Shown here one piece after another: positions 11,767 to 24,100 of a DNA stretch of 64,000 nt. The stretch comes from Nereocystis luetkeana (taxonomy: Eukaryota > Sar > Phaeophyceae > Laminariales > Laminariaceae), in NCBI GenBank assembly GCA_031213475.1, contig JARUPZ010000002.1, positions 1,054,001-1,118,000 of the forward strand, given 5' to 3'. Below the pieces are notes generated by a model. The model did not search any database, had not been told where the DNA came from, and worked only from the letters and a program-made list of their open reading frames with translations. The translations under genes were made by a program, and so were the position numbers. The first letter of the stretch is position 1; each line of letters opens with the position of its first letter.

Positions 11767-13882
11767 TGTGATCGATTTCGCGAAAGTGGGATGCAATGTG
11801 ATACCAGGTACTTGTACAAGGTCCGCCCTTGGGATGTGGCTGAGGGGAGTTCCCGGAGATATGGCAAGTTGAAAAGGGAGGGACATCATCAGGCATTATA
11901 TATATATACGATATATATATATATTACCAGGTGTATGTATACGACGAGATGTGCAGTAGGTTCAACGATGTGTGGGCGACTTGAAAAAATGGACGTAAAA
12001 ACGTAACCTTGCTGTAGTCACGAGTCTGCATCTTCTCCTGGTGGTGGAGCGCTGCACCCACCGTCGCTGTCACAAAAGCTGCTGCTGCTGCTGCTGCTGC
12101 TGTCGTTGTGGGAGTAGTGCGTCCCGTAGCTTGAGCGTTGCTTCGTAATTCCGAGGAAGTGTGGTTAAATGTCGTCCTGCCCCCCCCGCAGTTACACCGA
12201 TTATCGAGACTACCGTCGTGTGTTCGCTTCGATTTAATAGGGAGACAGGAAAGATGGCATACGCACACTCACACGCGCAGTGGCGTTGCCCGTCGCCTTG
12301 GCAAAGGGAAAATCTTGATTTGGGACTGCTGTTGTATTTGAGAGCTGGAACTGGAAGGACTGTGTGGCACAGCAGCAGAGCAGCAAATGCGAAATATTGT
12401 GGTAGTTGTGTTGTCGTGGCGGGCTCTGGCTCGGCGGATACAGATCCCGTAGTTGCTTGGCTGGTTTTCGCGAATTTGAACTCCCAGAGCACGCGTCAGG
12501 GACCTCGGCCGGGGTCCGCACTCGAGCCTTCTGTACACGCGGGCCTCCTGGGTGTCCCGCGGCCGAAAGCACGAGAAAAAGACCCCCGGCCGGAAGAGAA
12601 AACTAAAAACATTCCGGAAAAAAGAGTCAATTTTGGTACCTTACTTCGAAGTATATACATGTGTGAGAAGGGACGTTTCTAAAACTGCCCAAAACACCCA
12701 CGCCAGTAGTTTCGACTCTAGCCCCGCCCCCGCCCCCGCCCATAACCTACACGGACTCCGCCTGCGCCCCCCTACCCGTACGAAATCTGTCCCGCGAATA
12801 ATCCAACGTTTTTTTTTTTTTTTTTTTTTTCAAAAAATGATGAATCATTATCGTCGGGGTTAAGGACACAGATGGCTACCCTTCTCTGCACATAATACCG
12901 GTCGATGCGATGCACGGTGCCCACGCTTCCGCGCTCGCTCGCTGCCTGTGCCACGCATGAAGCGCTCCACCTCCGCTCGCTCCACATCCGGTGTTGAATC
13001 AGAATTCACGAAATACCTGATCAAGAAATCACGAACACCTGGGCCAGCGAGCGACCGCTGTCCAGGTGCAAGCCACCGGCCCTGTCTGTTCGCGTGTTCT
13101 ACCAGTCTCTGCCAGCACCGTTCCGTGCGGTATCCACTTGATAGTCCCACAAGCGCGATCAACCAAACAGTGCCCGCTGCTGCTGTCGAAGTAAGCTACG
13201 TACTACTTCTACGTACCCCGCCCAAAGAATATGAACCATAACGCCTAATTCTCTCTACAACAAACTGCAGATTATTATGCTGTCGGTTCCCGATTTCTAA
13301 AACTATTTTGCCGTATTCAGCTTGAAAAGTCAGATAGTAAAATGCCTCCCGATATCTAATACTTTATTTATTCTGAATACGAGAGCTACTGGAAGAATAA
13401 CGACTAAATAATTCGTTGAACCGGCAAAGGCCACGCCGTACTGTCACAGTCACAACAGAATACAGGTAGTTGTGGATAAGGCAGTGTTTTGATGGCTCGC
13501 TTCGGCAACAAGGCGCTGTGCGGGGGTCGAGTGTTGGTGGGTGTGAACTCGCTGCCGTGTTCTTGCGGTAACCGGTCAACCCTCAATCGGGGTTGGTGTG
13601 TTGCTGAGTGTGCGTGTGTGCCTCTGAAAAAACGTTGCAACGCAGCCGCCGCAGCAGCTGCTCTCGGTTGGTTGCTCACCGAGGCACAAATCAAGACAGC
13701 ACCTGTTTGAAGATACCAACCAGCCTGTCGGATAATTTCACAGGCTCGACACTTTTTCCCACCCTGCTTCCACTTGGGCGCCTTGATCCCATCCAGACGT
13801 GATCCCAACCGGACCCGAAGCCTCCAAACTAATCCCAAGGGTATTTAACTATCATAGCCGCTGGCAGGGCTCGTGTACCGCA

Positions 13883-13910
13883 GGTCCTATTTACTATGGT
13901 CCCCCGCAAT
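13883..13910. repeat. MITE-1 single-ended remnant
   Basis: 28 bases equal to one terminal repeat of MITE-1 (GGTCCTATTTACTATGGTCC and following C run). The other end is absent. Confidence 0.6.
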
Positions 13911-14378
13911 GGCCGCCGGCAGGGCCCGCTTACGTCCCTGTGAAGCTCCACGCAGCTTTAGCCACTACACACGGGTTTCCACCAGAATGGCCACAGCAAA
14001 AACGGAAACAACACTATTAATAGAAGCTATTTCTTATGCGTCTGATCTGTGGCGAGTTCGTGCCTACAAGAGCTACGCTCCCACAGATGAGGGGTTTCTA
14101 TGTGTGAAAATGGCGTAGCGGGGGACACTTTGCGCCATGCAAAATGAAGGCATGTACCGGAGGCACAAACTACTGTACGAGCGCTTGTATCTTGGGTTGG
14201 GAGTGCTTTATGCAGCTACTATACAGCAGTTGTACCAAGTGGTTGTAACGGGCCTTGTTTGTATCTTACCCCCCTCCCCTTCCCGTCCCACTGCACGCCT
14301 CCCCCTTCTTTTTCTTTCTAAGGTGCGCCTCCCTCGTCCCCCACCCGGCTGAAGTCCCCGGTGGACCAGAACGCCATC

Positions 14379-17300
14379 ATGACGGGGGCTAGCAAGCTAG
14401 ACCCCCCGTTCCTGATGCCGGACTCGGGGTTTGTATCTCCGGCTAATGGCGTTAGTGCATCCGGGGATGCGGCGGATGATGAGGACTTGGCGGCGCGGAA
14501 GCGGTCCACTCGAAAGGGAGTGGGGCACCGCGACGAGCTGTTCAAGAGGCGACTAAAGAAGCACAGGCAGAAGGACATGGTGTTCGAGCTCAAGGAAGAC
14601 GGGTCCTACGAGATGAAGGAGATGTCCGTGCGAGAGGTCTTCAGCTACGTGCAAGGTCAGGGGAGTGTTGCTGTTGTTGTTGCTGTTGCGCTTCTGATGG
14701 TGCTGATGCTTTTTTTTTCTCGTCGAGGAGGGATGGGAGGGGAGAGGGTGTGTGTGCTGAATAATATGCATGGCCGTAGACCCTCGCATCCCTACAATGC
14801 CGGGACGGGACACGTCGGGCTGTCACCGACCAGGCAGGCATTGCTTGCACCACGACGCGCCGTGAGGTGTTCGGCGAGTCGCATGAAGGGTGAGCTGCAT
14901 CCTACTATGAACGCTTGTGAGGCGGACTTGCATGTGGATGGCAGCTTCTATGGGTTACTTAAGTTTCCGGTGTGGCCACTTCCCGAGACAGCAATGTGGG
15001 TACTATGTAACTGCCTCATGGGTGCCTTACCATAAACACTACCAGGTACGAGATACGATCAATTCCCTTGTGCAGAGTAACGGTTCTCCACCCCGTACAA
15101 AAGATCTGACTCGATCGCCAGCTGTAACCGACCTCCAAAGAACAAGACGGTACCCTGGTTGTCTAGCTCACGTAGCGAGCGGCATGGTTCACAGTGTCGT
15201 TGCCAACCGACGCCAACCCAACCTATGTAAAAGATATAAGGGGGGAGGATTGATCGCGGTGGCAGCCGAAGGCAGGAAGAGAGAGCTCGCTCGGTTTGTG
15301 TGGACATTCGCTGTCGTTTTATCTTGGAATGAAGAATCGGCGGGGCCTTAAAAAACGATGAAGGCGCGCCGCGTGGTCTGCCTGCCGTCACAGCCTGAGG
15401 CTAGGACCGCGCCGCCGTTTTGTTTTTTTCCCTCGCCAGCAAGGATCACGCCTTACACCTTGCGCTTCGGCCCCCGCTTGCGGTGTGGGTATGATCGGCG
15501 TGTCGTGCTGCTGGGTTACTTGCGTCTTAGTGCTTATTACGACGGTGACAACAGCAGCATAAAAAACTCCCAACAGTGACAACAGCAACAACCACGACCA
15601 CCACCACTACTACCGCCACCACTGCCACTACCACCACCGCCAACAAGAACATAACAACTTGCCCCGTTTTTTTGTCCGCAGAGATTGTAGCTCCCTACGC
15701 GCTGGGGGTAGGTGTGTCCGCCGACGGAGTCATCGGAGATTGCGCACAGCAGCAGCAGCAGCAGCAGCTACCGCCCCCGCCCTCTCGCTCACCCTCCCGC
15801 CTTTCGTCGCCCAAGAGCGACAGAGGAGGGCATGTGAGGAGGGGGGACCGTTACCCGGGGTCTAACAGCGACGGGGTTCGGCTGCGACGGAGCTGGTCTA
15901 ATGCGGGTGAGTCGGGGTAGGGTGGGGTCGAGTGGGGTGGAAATAAGACGGGATGGGGTGGGGTAGGATGAGGGCTGGGCTGGGCTGGGCTGAGTTTTGC
16001 TGAGATGTGTTGTACTGCGGTGTTTTTTCGCGGCGTGCCTTTGTTTTTGGCGTTGTTGGTGGTGGTGGTGATGGTGCCGTTGATTTTGTTTCGTACTAGG
16101 CTATTGCTTGTGGTGTGTGTTTTGCTTCCTGGGGGCTATTTAGTCATTGTTTTTCGCCGTCTTGGTTGTGGGATCTGATCAGTCGTCTTCACCCGGACAA
16201 GTGAACCCCCCGTCACTAGAGACCGCATCGAGGCAGAAACGCCGCAGGAACGGCGGCGGTTCCTCTGAGTATACCACCCTACGTTGCTGTTTGTTAATTC
16301 CTTCCGTTTTGTTGCCGCGTGTACCCGCTCCCTCCCCCCCACCACCCCCGCCCGCCTCCCGCCTCCGCCTCCCGCCTCCGCACAGCAGGGGGATTGACGA
16401 TGTCTAGCCTTAAGCTCCACTTGCGCGATATGCGGCAACTGTTCAGCTCTCAGTCGAAGAGCGAGCCAGCCATCAGCGTGCGGCGAAACTGCATCCTGAT
16501 CAACTTCGAGACGATCAGGGGGATCGTCCTTGTAGACAGGTGACTTTTTTCAGGCCAGCACGTCGTGCTTACGACGACTTCTCCCAGCTTGGACGAAATG
16601 GTCGATAGTCGGACAGACAGACCACCTAGGTAGATCCTAAGGCCCGGTCTTGTCGGGGGGCTTCGTTTTCCAGAATTTTCCAAGTTTGGAAATAATGGAA
16701 TTATGTATCAAGATACGGAGACGTTCTGTCACAATCTGTGAAATTCTTTACAAGCATAAAAAATCAGGAAAGTTAGATTTCACATGTTTGGAAAGAAAAA
16801 AATCAGAAAAATATGGAAGATTAAGAATTGCGCGAAAAAAAATATGGGAATTTTGGGGGGGGGAAAGCTTTCCGATAAGAATGGTCCTAACACGCCATTA
16901 ATATCGGTTGTTCAGGATTTGTAGAGTACAACTTCAACCCAGGAAATGTATACCCCAGATCATGCAGATTGTACGGCTCCCACTTGATAACATGAGCTAG
17001 ACCATATAGATCATACAGACCATACAGACCTATCTGCCATGAAAGACTACAGGATATCATGAAGTGGGCGTGGATGATCTGTCCGTTTTTGTTAAATGGT
17101 TGGTACAGTATTCCACACCACCAGCAGCAACTCCGCACGACAAGTTATTTTTGGGAAATTTCCCAGGTGGTGTCGGGGAGTTCAGAGTCAAGCCTGGTTT
17201 GACGTTTTGAATCAAGATGACGCAGGCTATGGTAGGGAGGACAACCTCTGGGGTACTTAGCACCTCCTGTAGTTATTGTGAGGCTCCTCATCTACACACG

Positions 17301-20300
17301 ACTCTGACTCTAAAACTGACTTTAGAGAAAAAAATGAAAGTGCAACCCGGTGAGTAATTCTCTGACCTACGCGTACAGTAGTACCTGGTAGTAGGTACCC
17401 TTCGTATGAGGACCGTTTTTGTAATATTTCGGGGGACCATAGTAAATAGGACCAAATATTGTTGGTAAAAATGGGTAGATATATAGGTGATTGTGTATAC
17501 AATAGGTCCTATTTAATATGGTCCCCCGTAATAGTAGTTGAGCCGGACGACCCTTAACTCTCGTAGGACTGCTGTCCCGTTTTGGAGACTTCACTGCAGT
17601 AGTTGAAAGTTGAGTAGTCTGTGCCGAAAGCGAGAAGTTTATTTTAGATGCCAGATCGAGCTATAGCCGGTACTAAACGTTACCAGGTATATACGTTTTC
17701 AGTATGTACAACAGAACCGCTGCTGTGCTGCTACTCGATCGTACTATTATTAATAGTACTCCGTATTGCTATTGTGTCTGTGCCACTCCTCCAACTCGAT
17801 TTCAATCGGAGTACAATCCTGTTGGGTCGGATCGAATCGTATTTCCCTCGACCAAAAGGAAAATGCCTGCTTGGTGATTCATTTTTTTACCAATCGGAAC
17901 CAACTATAGTTCAATCAGATTGAACGAGATAAATCGGAGCAAAGAAAGTTCTTCGTTTACTCCGATCATTTCGAGCTTCAAATTAGTGTGCCACCATTTC
18001 CTCCTACTCCCCCAGTGCTCCACCTCGAAAGGGATGCGTGGTCGATGAGTCAAATGACTGAGGCAAGCAACAAATGATCCCCCCCCCCCAGTCTCTGTTT
18101 TGGTAATTGCGGATTTGTCTGTCTGTCTGTCCGTCCGTCTGTCCGCATCCCTTGTACTCCGGGACAGAGTGGTATTAATACTGGTTTTTCGTTCGTTCGC
18201 AGTAGCCCTCGCCGCTTCTAAAATATCGAGGATGTTCATTAGTTCAGAGTCGATACACAAATCGCGCTTAGGACAGAGTGGTCGTGTTTCCCCGCGAGCA
18301 TCCTCTGTCGAACATTTTCCGTGCTTCCATACAGATGTATTGGTGGGCACCATACTTGTGCTGCTGTAATTTTCCGCCGCCGTCTCTTAACGCACAACCG
18401 CCGCAGTATAAACAAGAAATATGCAGGGCTTTTCGCGGGTCATGACCCGACCCGCGGGTCGGGTCAGCAAGTGTTCAAAATCTCACGGGTCGGGTCGGGT
18501 CGGGTCAGGTCGGGTCAGGTCGGGTCAAGAGTTTTTCAAATCTCACGGGTCGGGTCGGGTCGGGTCAAGAGGTGATGAAAATCTCACGGGTCGGGTCAGG
18601 TCACGACCCGCGAGAAGCGGGTCACTCGCGGGTCGGGCCAGCATGACCCGCGAGTTGTTTTCTACCCACCCGCGGGTCGGACCCGCGCATTCGGCTCGCG
18701 GATCCGACGCTTGAATCATTTCCCGCTCTCCTACCCAACGGCTTTTCTCGTACCAATACTCCATAATACTCCTTTGGTATCACATTAAAACATTAAAACA
18801 CCGTCCAATTCGTATACGCATGCCCGCATCCATCTATACCCACTACAGCCAGGTTATATATCGCTGCGAGGCACTAAAATGAACACTAAATGGTTTTTGA
18901 AGTCCCGACCCATGGGCCACATCCGCGGGTCGAACCTGCGGGTCAAGATATATGGTCTCGCGGGTCAGGGTGACCCGACCCGCATGAAACCCGTTCCTCA
19001 CGGGTCAATCGGAAGGTGGCGGGTCGGGTCGGGTCGGGTCAGGAAGTTTTGAAATCTCGCGGGTCGGGTCGGGTCGCGTCGGGTCAGGAGATTTTCAAAT
19101 CTCACGGGTCGGGTCGGGTCGAGTCAATATGCCTCAAAAAATTCGCGGGTCGGGTCGGGTCAGCTGACCCGACCCGACCCGACCCGTGAGGTTTGACCTG
19201 ACCCGCGAAAAGCCCTGGAAATATGTACCGGTATGTTTTAACCCTTTCAGAGTAGCACTGCAGTCCCGTTTCTGGGCAGAAATTACTCAAATTGCAAGTA
19301 GTTTGCCCCCAGGACGGGACTGCGGTCCTAAAAGGTTAAGGATGGTGCTGACAATTTCATGTTTGTATAAGGATGGCTCGATTATTTTTGTTTTTTTCCT
19401 GCTATTGGCTCTGATTTTGTGTATTTCCCGCTTGACTATGTGCTGCTGTGACAGCCCCGTCGAGCATCCTTCTGTTGTTTCGACAAATCCTTGTGCCCAC
19501 ACCCTCTCATGGGTGCCTTGGTATGAGCCCTGCCGTTCCTCGCTTCCAACGCTTCGATCATTTCAATCTTCAAACTAGTGTGAGAATGTACAGGAATATC
19601 CCATATCCCCGCCCTCTACGGTCACGAGCACCGGTAGCCGACACTCCCGGTCTGAGCCAAACCCCACCTTGTGGGGTGCCGTCTGCGTGTCGTCGTTCTC
19701 ACCAAACCCCCCGAATGCGACCTCACGGAAAAAAAAAGACACAGCCAAACTGAGAACAGCGCTTGAATGCTTTCCATCGAGGACAAAAACAATATCGGGA
19801 CGAGAGTGGCCTTCCAACGACATTGGGTGATACACACGACCCTGGGTGGGAAGATAAGACTTGCTTGGTATTCATATTAGTGTGTAAACGGTCCTTATAT
19901 TTCCGTCCACAGTACCATGTACACAGTTCCCCAGTCAAGGACGCCGTCAGTCAGATTTGTTTGTTTTGGACAAAAAGTGGTGTCAAGATATTCACGCTCG
20001 TAAGTAGTCGTATACTGGTACCTGGTATATATGAAAAAAATAACAAAACAAGCAAACGCAGCTGTGAGATCGAAAAATTGGTCAAAACTCATCCCTGCAA
20101 GCTTGGTGTGATGTTTCGATCGCCCGCTCTTCTACGGGCTGTGTAGGTTTTCAGAGTCATTAGCTGTCTACAGGTTATTACGGAATTGCAAGCGACGGAA
20201 TCGCCACCTACCGAGTATACCATAAAGGCGACTGCTGTAGTTACATACCAGTATATTCTACGATACCCTGTAGTACGAGGCACCGCTCCGAATTCAAGTA

Positions 20301-21128
20301 TATTCCAACCATTTTGTTCCCAAGCACAGCAGTTCAACCATTTTTTTGGAAGCTGGCCGAGGTGTACACAGCCCTCGCTCCGGCTCTGCCGTTCACGGTA
20401 CACGGGGTGACGCTTTAACCCTTTTCGGACTGTTAGTACTGCAGTCTCATTTTCGGGACAATCCAGTCAACTTACAACTAGTTTCTCGTCAAAACGGGAC
20501 TGCAGTCCTAGAGGGTCAACCCTACGGCACTCCCATTTTCGGGACAATCCAGTCAAATTAATCAGTAGTTTGTCGTCAAAACGGGACTGCGGTCCTTGAA
20601 GGGTTAAAACACTCGACGACTACCTCCCAGCTACCGCCGCGCGTTCACACGCCTTGCCTTGAGCGTCGGCCACGGAAGGGTTGAGCTGTGTTTTGTTTTG
20701 TTTTGCGGGCAAGGGGAGTACATAGCCTCTGCACGGATTGCTCTCAGATCTTTGGGGACTTTTGGGGACAAACTCACTCGGTTTTAATGTGAGGTGGTTG
20801 AATTGCGGGTATCTTTTTCGGCCTGAGGCTTCGATTGTTAATGTGAGGCAGGGTATGTCTTGAGCTGTTTTCGGCGCTATTGTGTGTGTTTTCTTCTTGT
20901 TTTGTGCAAAGTCGAGCCGAGCCACCACCTGAACTCGCTCGTTCTTTCGAGTGCTGTTGCTCACTGAAAAACTTGGCGCGGTGGGCCTTGGCGCGTCTCA
21001 TGTTACGCTGTGTTTTGTCGTGTTTTGGTGTCCCCTGTGTTTTCATGGCATGTTGTGTGTGTTGTCTTGTGTCCTGTATATTTTTACTGTTCTTCTCGCA
21101 CGCTTTCGTGTTTGCTTTTGAGCGCGAT

Positions 21129-21195
<67 letters not shown>

Positions 21196-24100
21196 CTAAA
21201 GAGGCACCTGTACGTAGGTAAATTTTTTCCTGCCTTGCTTCGCTTGGGTTCACTCCGCTTCGCGTCTCAACTTGTTTCGGTCACGGCAGGATTCTGCTCG
21301 TTGTTGATCCCGGCGCGGACAGCATTTTGATGGAGGTACGAAAGGCGGTATCGGAAAACACGGACGACGTCTACGAGTTCGAGCTGAAAGCCGTCGAAGC
21401 GTTACTGTCCGTTTCGTCGAAGCGCCTGGTGAGTGCTCGATCTCATACATGGGCGTAGTCGTATGACCATCGACCCTCGCATCCCTACAATGCCGGGACG
21501 GAACATGTCGGGTTTTTTACCGACCAGGCAGACATTGCTTGCACCAAGCGCGAAGCGCCGTTAGGTGTTCGGCGAGTCGCATGAAGGGTGAGCTGCATCC
21601 TACTAAGAATCGCTTGTGAGGCGGATTTTCTTGCATATGGATAACAGCTTGTATGAGTTAATTCATTTTCCGGTGTGGCCACTTCCAGAGACAGCAATGG
21701 GAGTGCTATGCAACTGCCTCTTGGGTGCCATACCATGAACATTACGTGATACGATCAAATCCCTTGTGCGGAATACAGGTTCTTCAACTCGCACAAATGA
21801 TCTAGCTCGACCACCAGCTGTGGGCGACCGCCAAAAAAAAAACGAAAAAAAACGGTACCCTGGTTGTCTAGCTCGCGTAGTGAGCGGTATGTTTCACGGT
21901 GTCGTTGCCAACCGACGCCAACCCAACCTATACGTGTTGCGGCGGGGGGGGATAGGGGACACCACTGGCGAAACGATCGGTTTCGATTATTTTTTTTTAC
22001 ATGTTTTTGTTCACTTAAACTATACCAGGTACGAAGTACGTGGTATTTACACTACTGCTGTAGGTACCAGTTTTTTTTCAACCAGGCACGATATCATACC
22101 AGGTACCTGATACCAGGTATTGTTTCTACTTGGCGCGGCCTTTTTCCCTTCGTGGGTTTTTATTGTGCCCGACCCTTTGAGATCGGATTTCACCGCGAAA
22201 AGTTGGGTAGAGACTTGGCAGCAAGAGAAGCTCGTCGGTTTGCGGTGGGATGCCACGCCTGGCCCATAGGTTGCTCTTGTTCTTGATCTTGTTATCAATC
22301 CTTTTAGGACTGCAGTTTTGGGGACAAACCACTCAAGTTCTAAGTAATTTGTCGCCGAAACGGGACTACAGCTCTAAAAGGGTTAACCGTGTTCTTGCTC
22401 CTGTTGGCGTGTTCGCTGTCGCAGCCATTGTGAATGTCGGTGTTATCGTTGTTTTCGTCATTGTTTAACGGTCATCGTTGTCGTTGTTGTTGCTGTTGAC
22501 GTTCGTTGCTTGGTGCAGGAGAGAGAGGTACGAGAGGTGGAGCGTCCGATCGCCGACATCGTACAGATCTTGGAGGGGCCAGGAAGGGCCGCGACTTCCA
22601 CCAAGAGTAACGATAGGTTCCGCGTCCTGCTGAACAACATCAACGTGCTCGAGAACAGGGCCAAGGCCAGACGACGAGCGCTGCTAATGGTCAGTTACTC
22701 TTGAGTTAACGCCGCCGCGGCCGCGACTGTCTCGTGTTAGTTTGTACCCGCTGCTCTCGCGCGCAGTGTCGTACCAGGGATTAGTTTACCACTTGTCTTC
22801 GTATATTTATTGAATACTGCTGTTATATTACCAGGTAGGGTAACAGATGGAAAACGGGCATATATACCAATATTTTTGTTCATGTATTTTACGTGTCAAA
22901 TTTGTTTTGTGGCAAACGTTTGCCCCTTTAATTTTGTGTTGATTTTATTATGGAATAATTTCCGACGACAGCAGTATGTCAGTGACTCCAATTCCTTGCG
23001 TGGGGCCGCGCGAAGAAGTTGTGTTCACACAGAGGGAGAGTTGGCGTAGCGGCGTAGACTTCAAGTGCATGGGCGGGGGCGGCTCGTCTCTATCGTAACG
23101 CTTTCACGACGACGCCAAAGCCAAGAGGGTTGGCAGGGAGGGTCAGTGGGTGCATCAGGAGGAAAATTAGCCGTTTTTCCCCCGCGGGAAGAAGCGATGT
23201 GCAACGATAAAACGCTGTTGCACGTGAGCTGCTTCCGACAACCTGAACACTGCTGACGTGCGGCTGGTGCGCGGGTGGCGCCATACATATAAAAATTCCA
23301 CGAGCAAGGCAACGACACGACCTTGTGGCTTCGATTTGTGTTTGAAAAGATGTTTCTCTTTTTTTGAAACTAACCGATGACAACGCCGCCGTTCGTTGTC
23401 TGTTGCAAGCCCAAAAGACTGCGAGGCAGGCGCGTGTTTGTTTGGCTCAAACGTAGACCCTGGGAGTCATTTTTTTTTGCTGTTGAATGTGAAGGTCGTT
23501 TGCGGGTGCTCCATCTCGAAACAGATGCGTGGTCGATGGTCAATTGATTAAGGCAAGCAACTAATGAGTACGCCCCCCCCACCCACCCAAGCCCGCCGGG
23601 CGAAACTCGCAAACCCTGTTAGTTTTTGTTTGTTTTTACTTTTTTTGTGATTGTTTTTGGAGAGAAAATTGAACTGTTTTTTTTTTACGTTTTGTTCTGC
23701 TTTTTTTGTAAGGTGCTCGAAGATGACACCGACTTGGCGATGATGAACCTCACGAGAATGTACCAGAACCCGGAGGATTACGTGCAGCCCCTGTGTGTGG
23801 AGGTACTGGAAGACCACGAAGAGATGGAGTTGCTGCTGGAGGCGTACCTGCAGGTGGGGGGCATGCACTCATCGACCTCTTGTTTCGGTTGTTTGGGTTG
23901 CGTGCTCAGCATGGCGGAATCCCGATTTTCGTTTTCTCAACGTTTCGTACAAGGCTTGATCGGCGAGTTCCTGTCTTGTGGCTCGTGGTGGCCAAAAAGT
24001 ACGAAATATACACGTTTGGTGAACATGGTTTATTGTTTCTCCGGCTACGCTTCATCGTCATTCGGATTTTTTTATTTTTTTTTGGCCGTCCGCACCCACC

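Larger units (their letters stand above)
10016..14378. other. intergenic, repeat-rich, no supported gene
   Basis: Holds small repeats listed separately, a TA-rich run near 11897-11925, a CTG/CAG triplet run near 12078-12103 and a 22-base T run near 12810. Frames of 60 to 173 codons (for example 12161-12682 and 13404-13838) have low-complexity tracts and no recognisable domain. The last few hundred bases should contain the promoter and leader of the MRS2 gene. A pyrimidine tract ending in CTAAG at 14318-14322 could be an acceptor for an upstream leader exon. Confidence 0.5.

Noticed and set aside
12070-13838. Several open frames of 100-173 codons on both strands
   Set aside because: Overlapping frames with poly-Gln or poly-Ala runs and no recognisable domain; not distinguishable from chance in GC-rich DNA.
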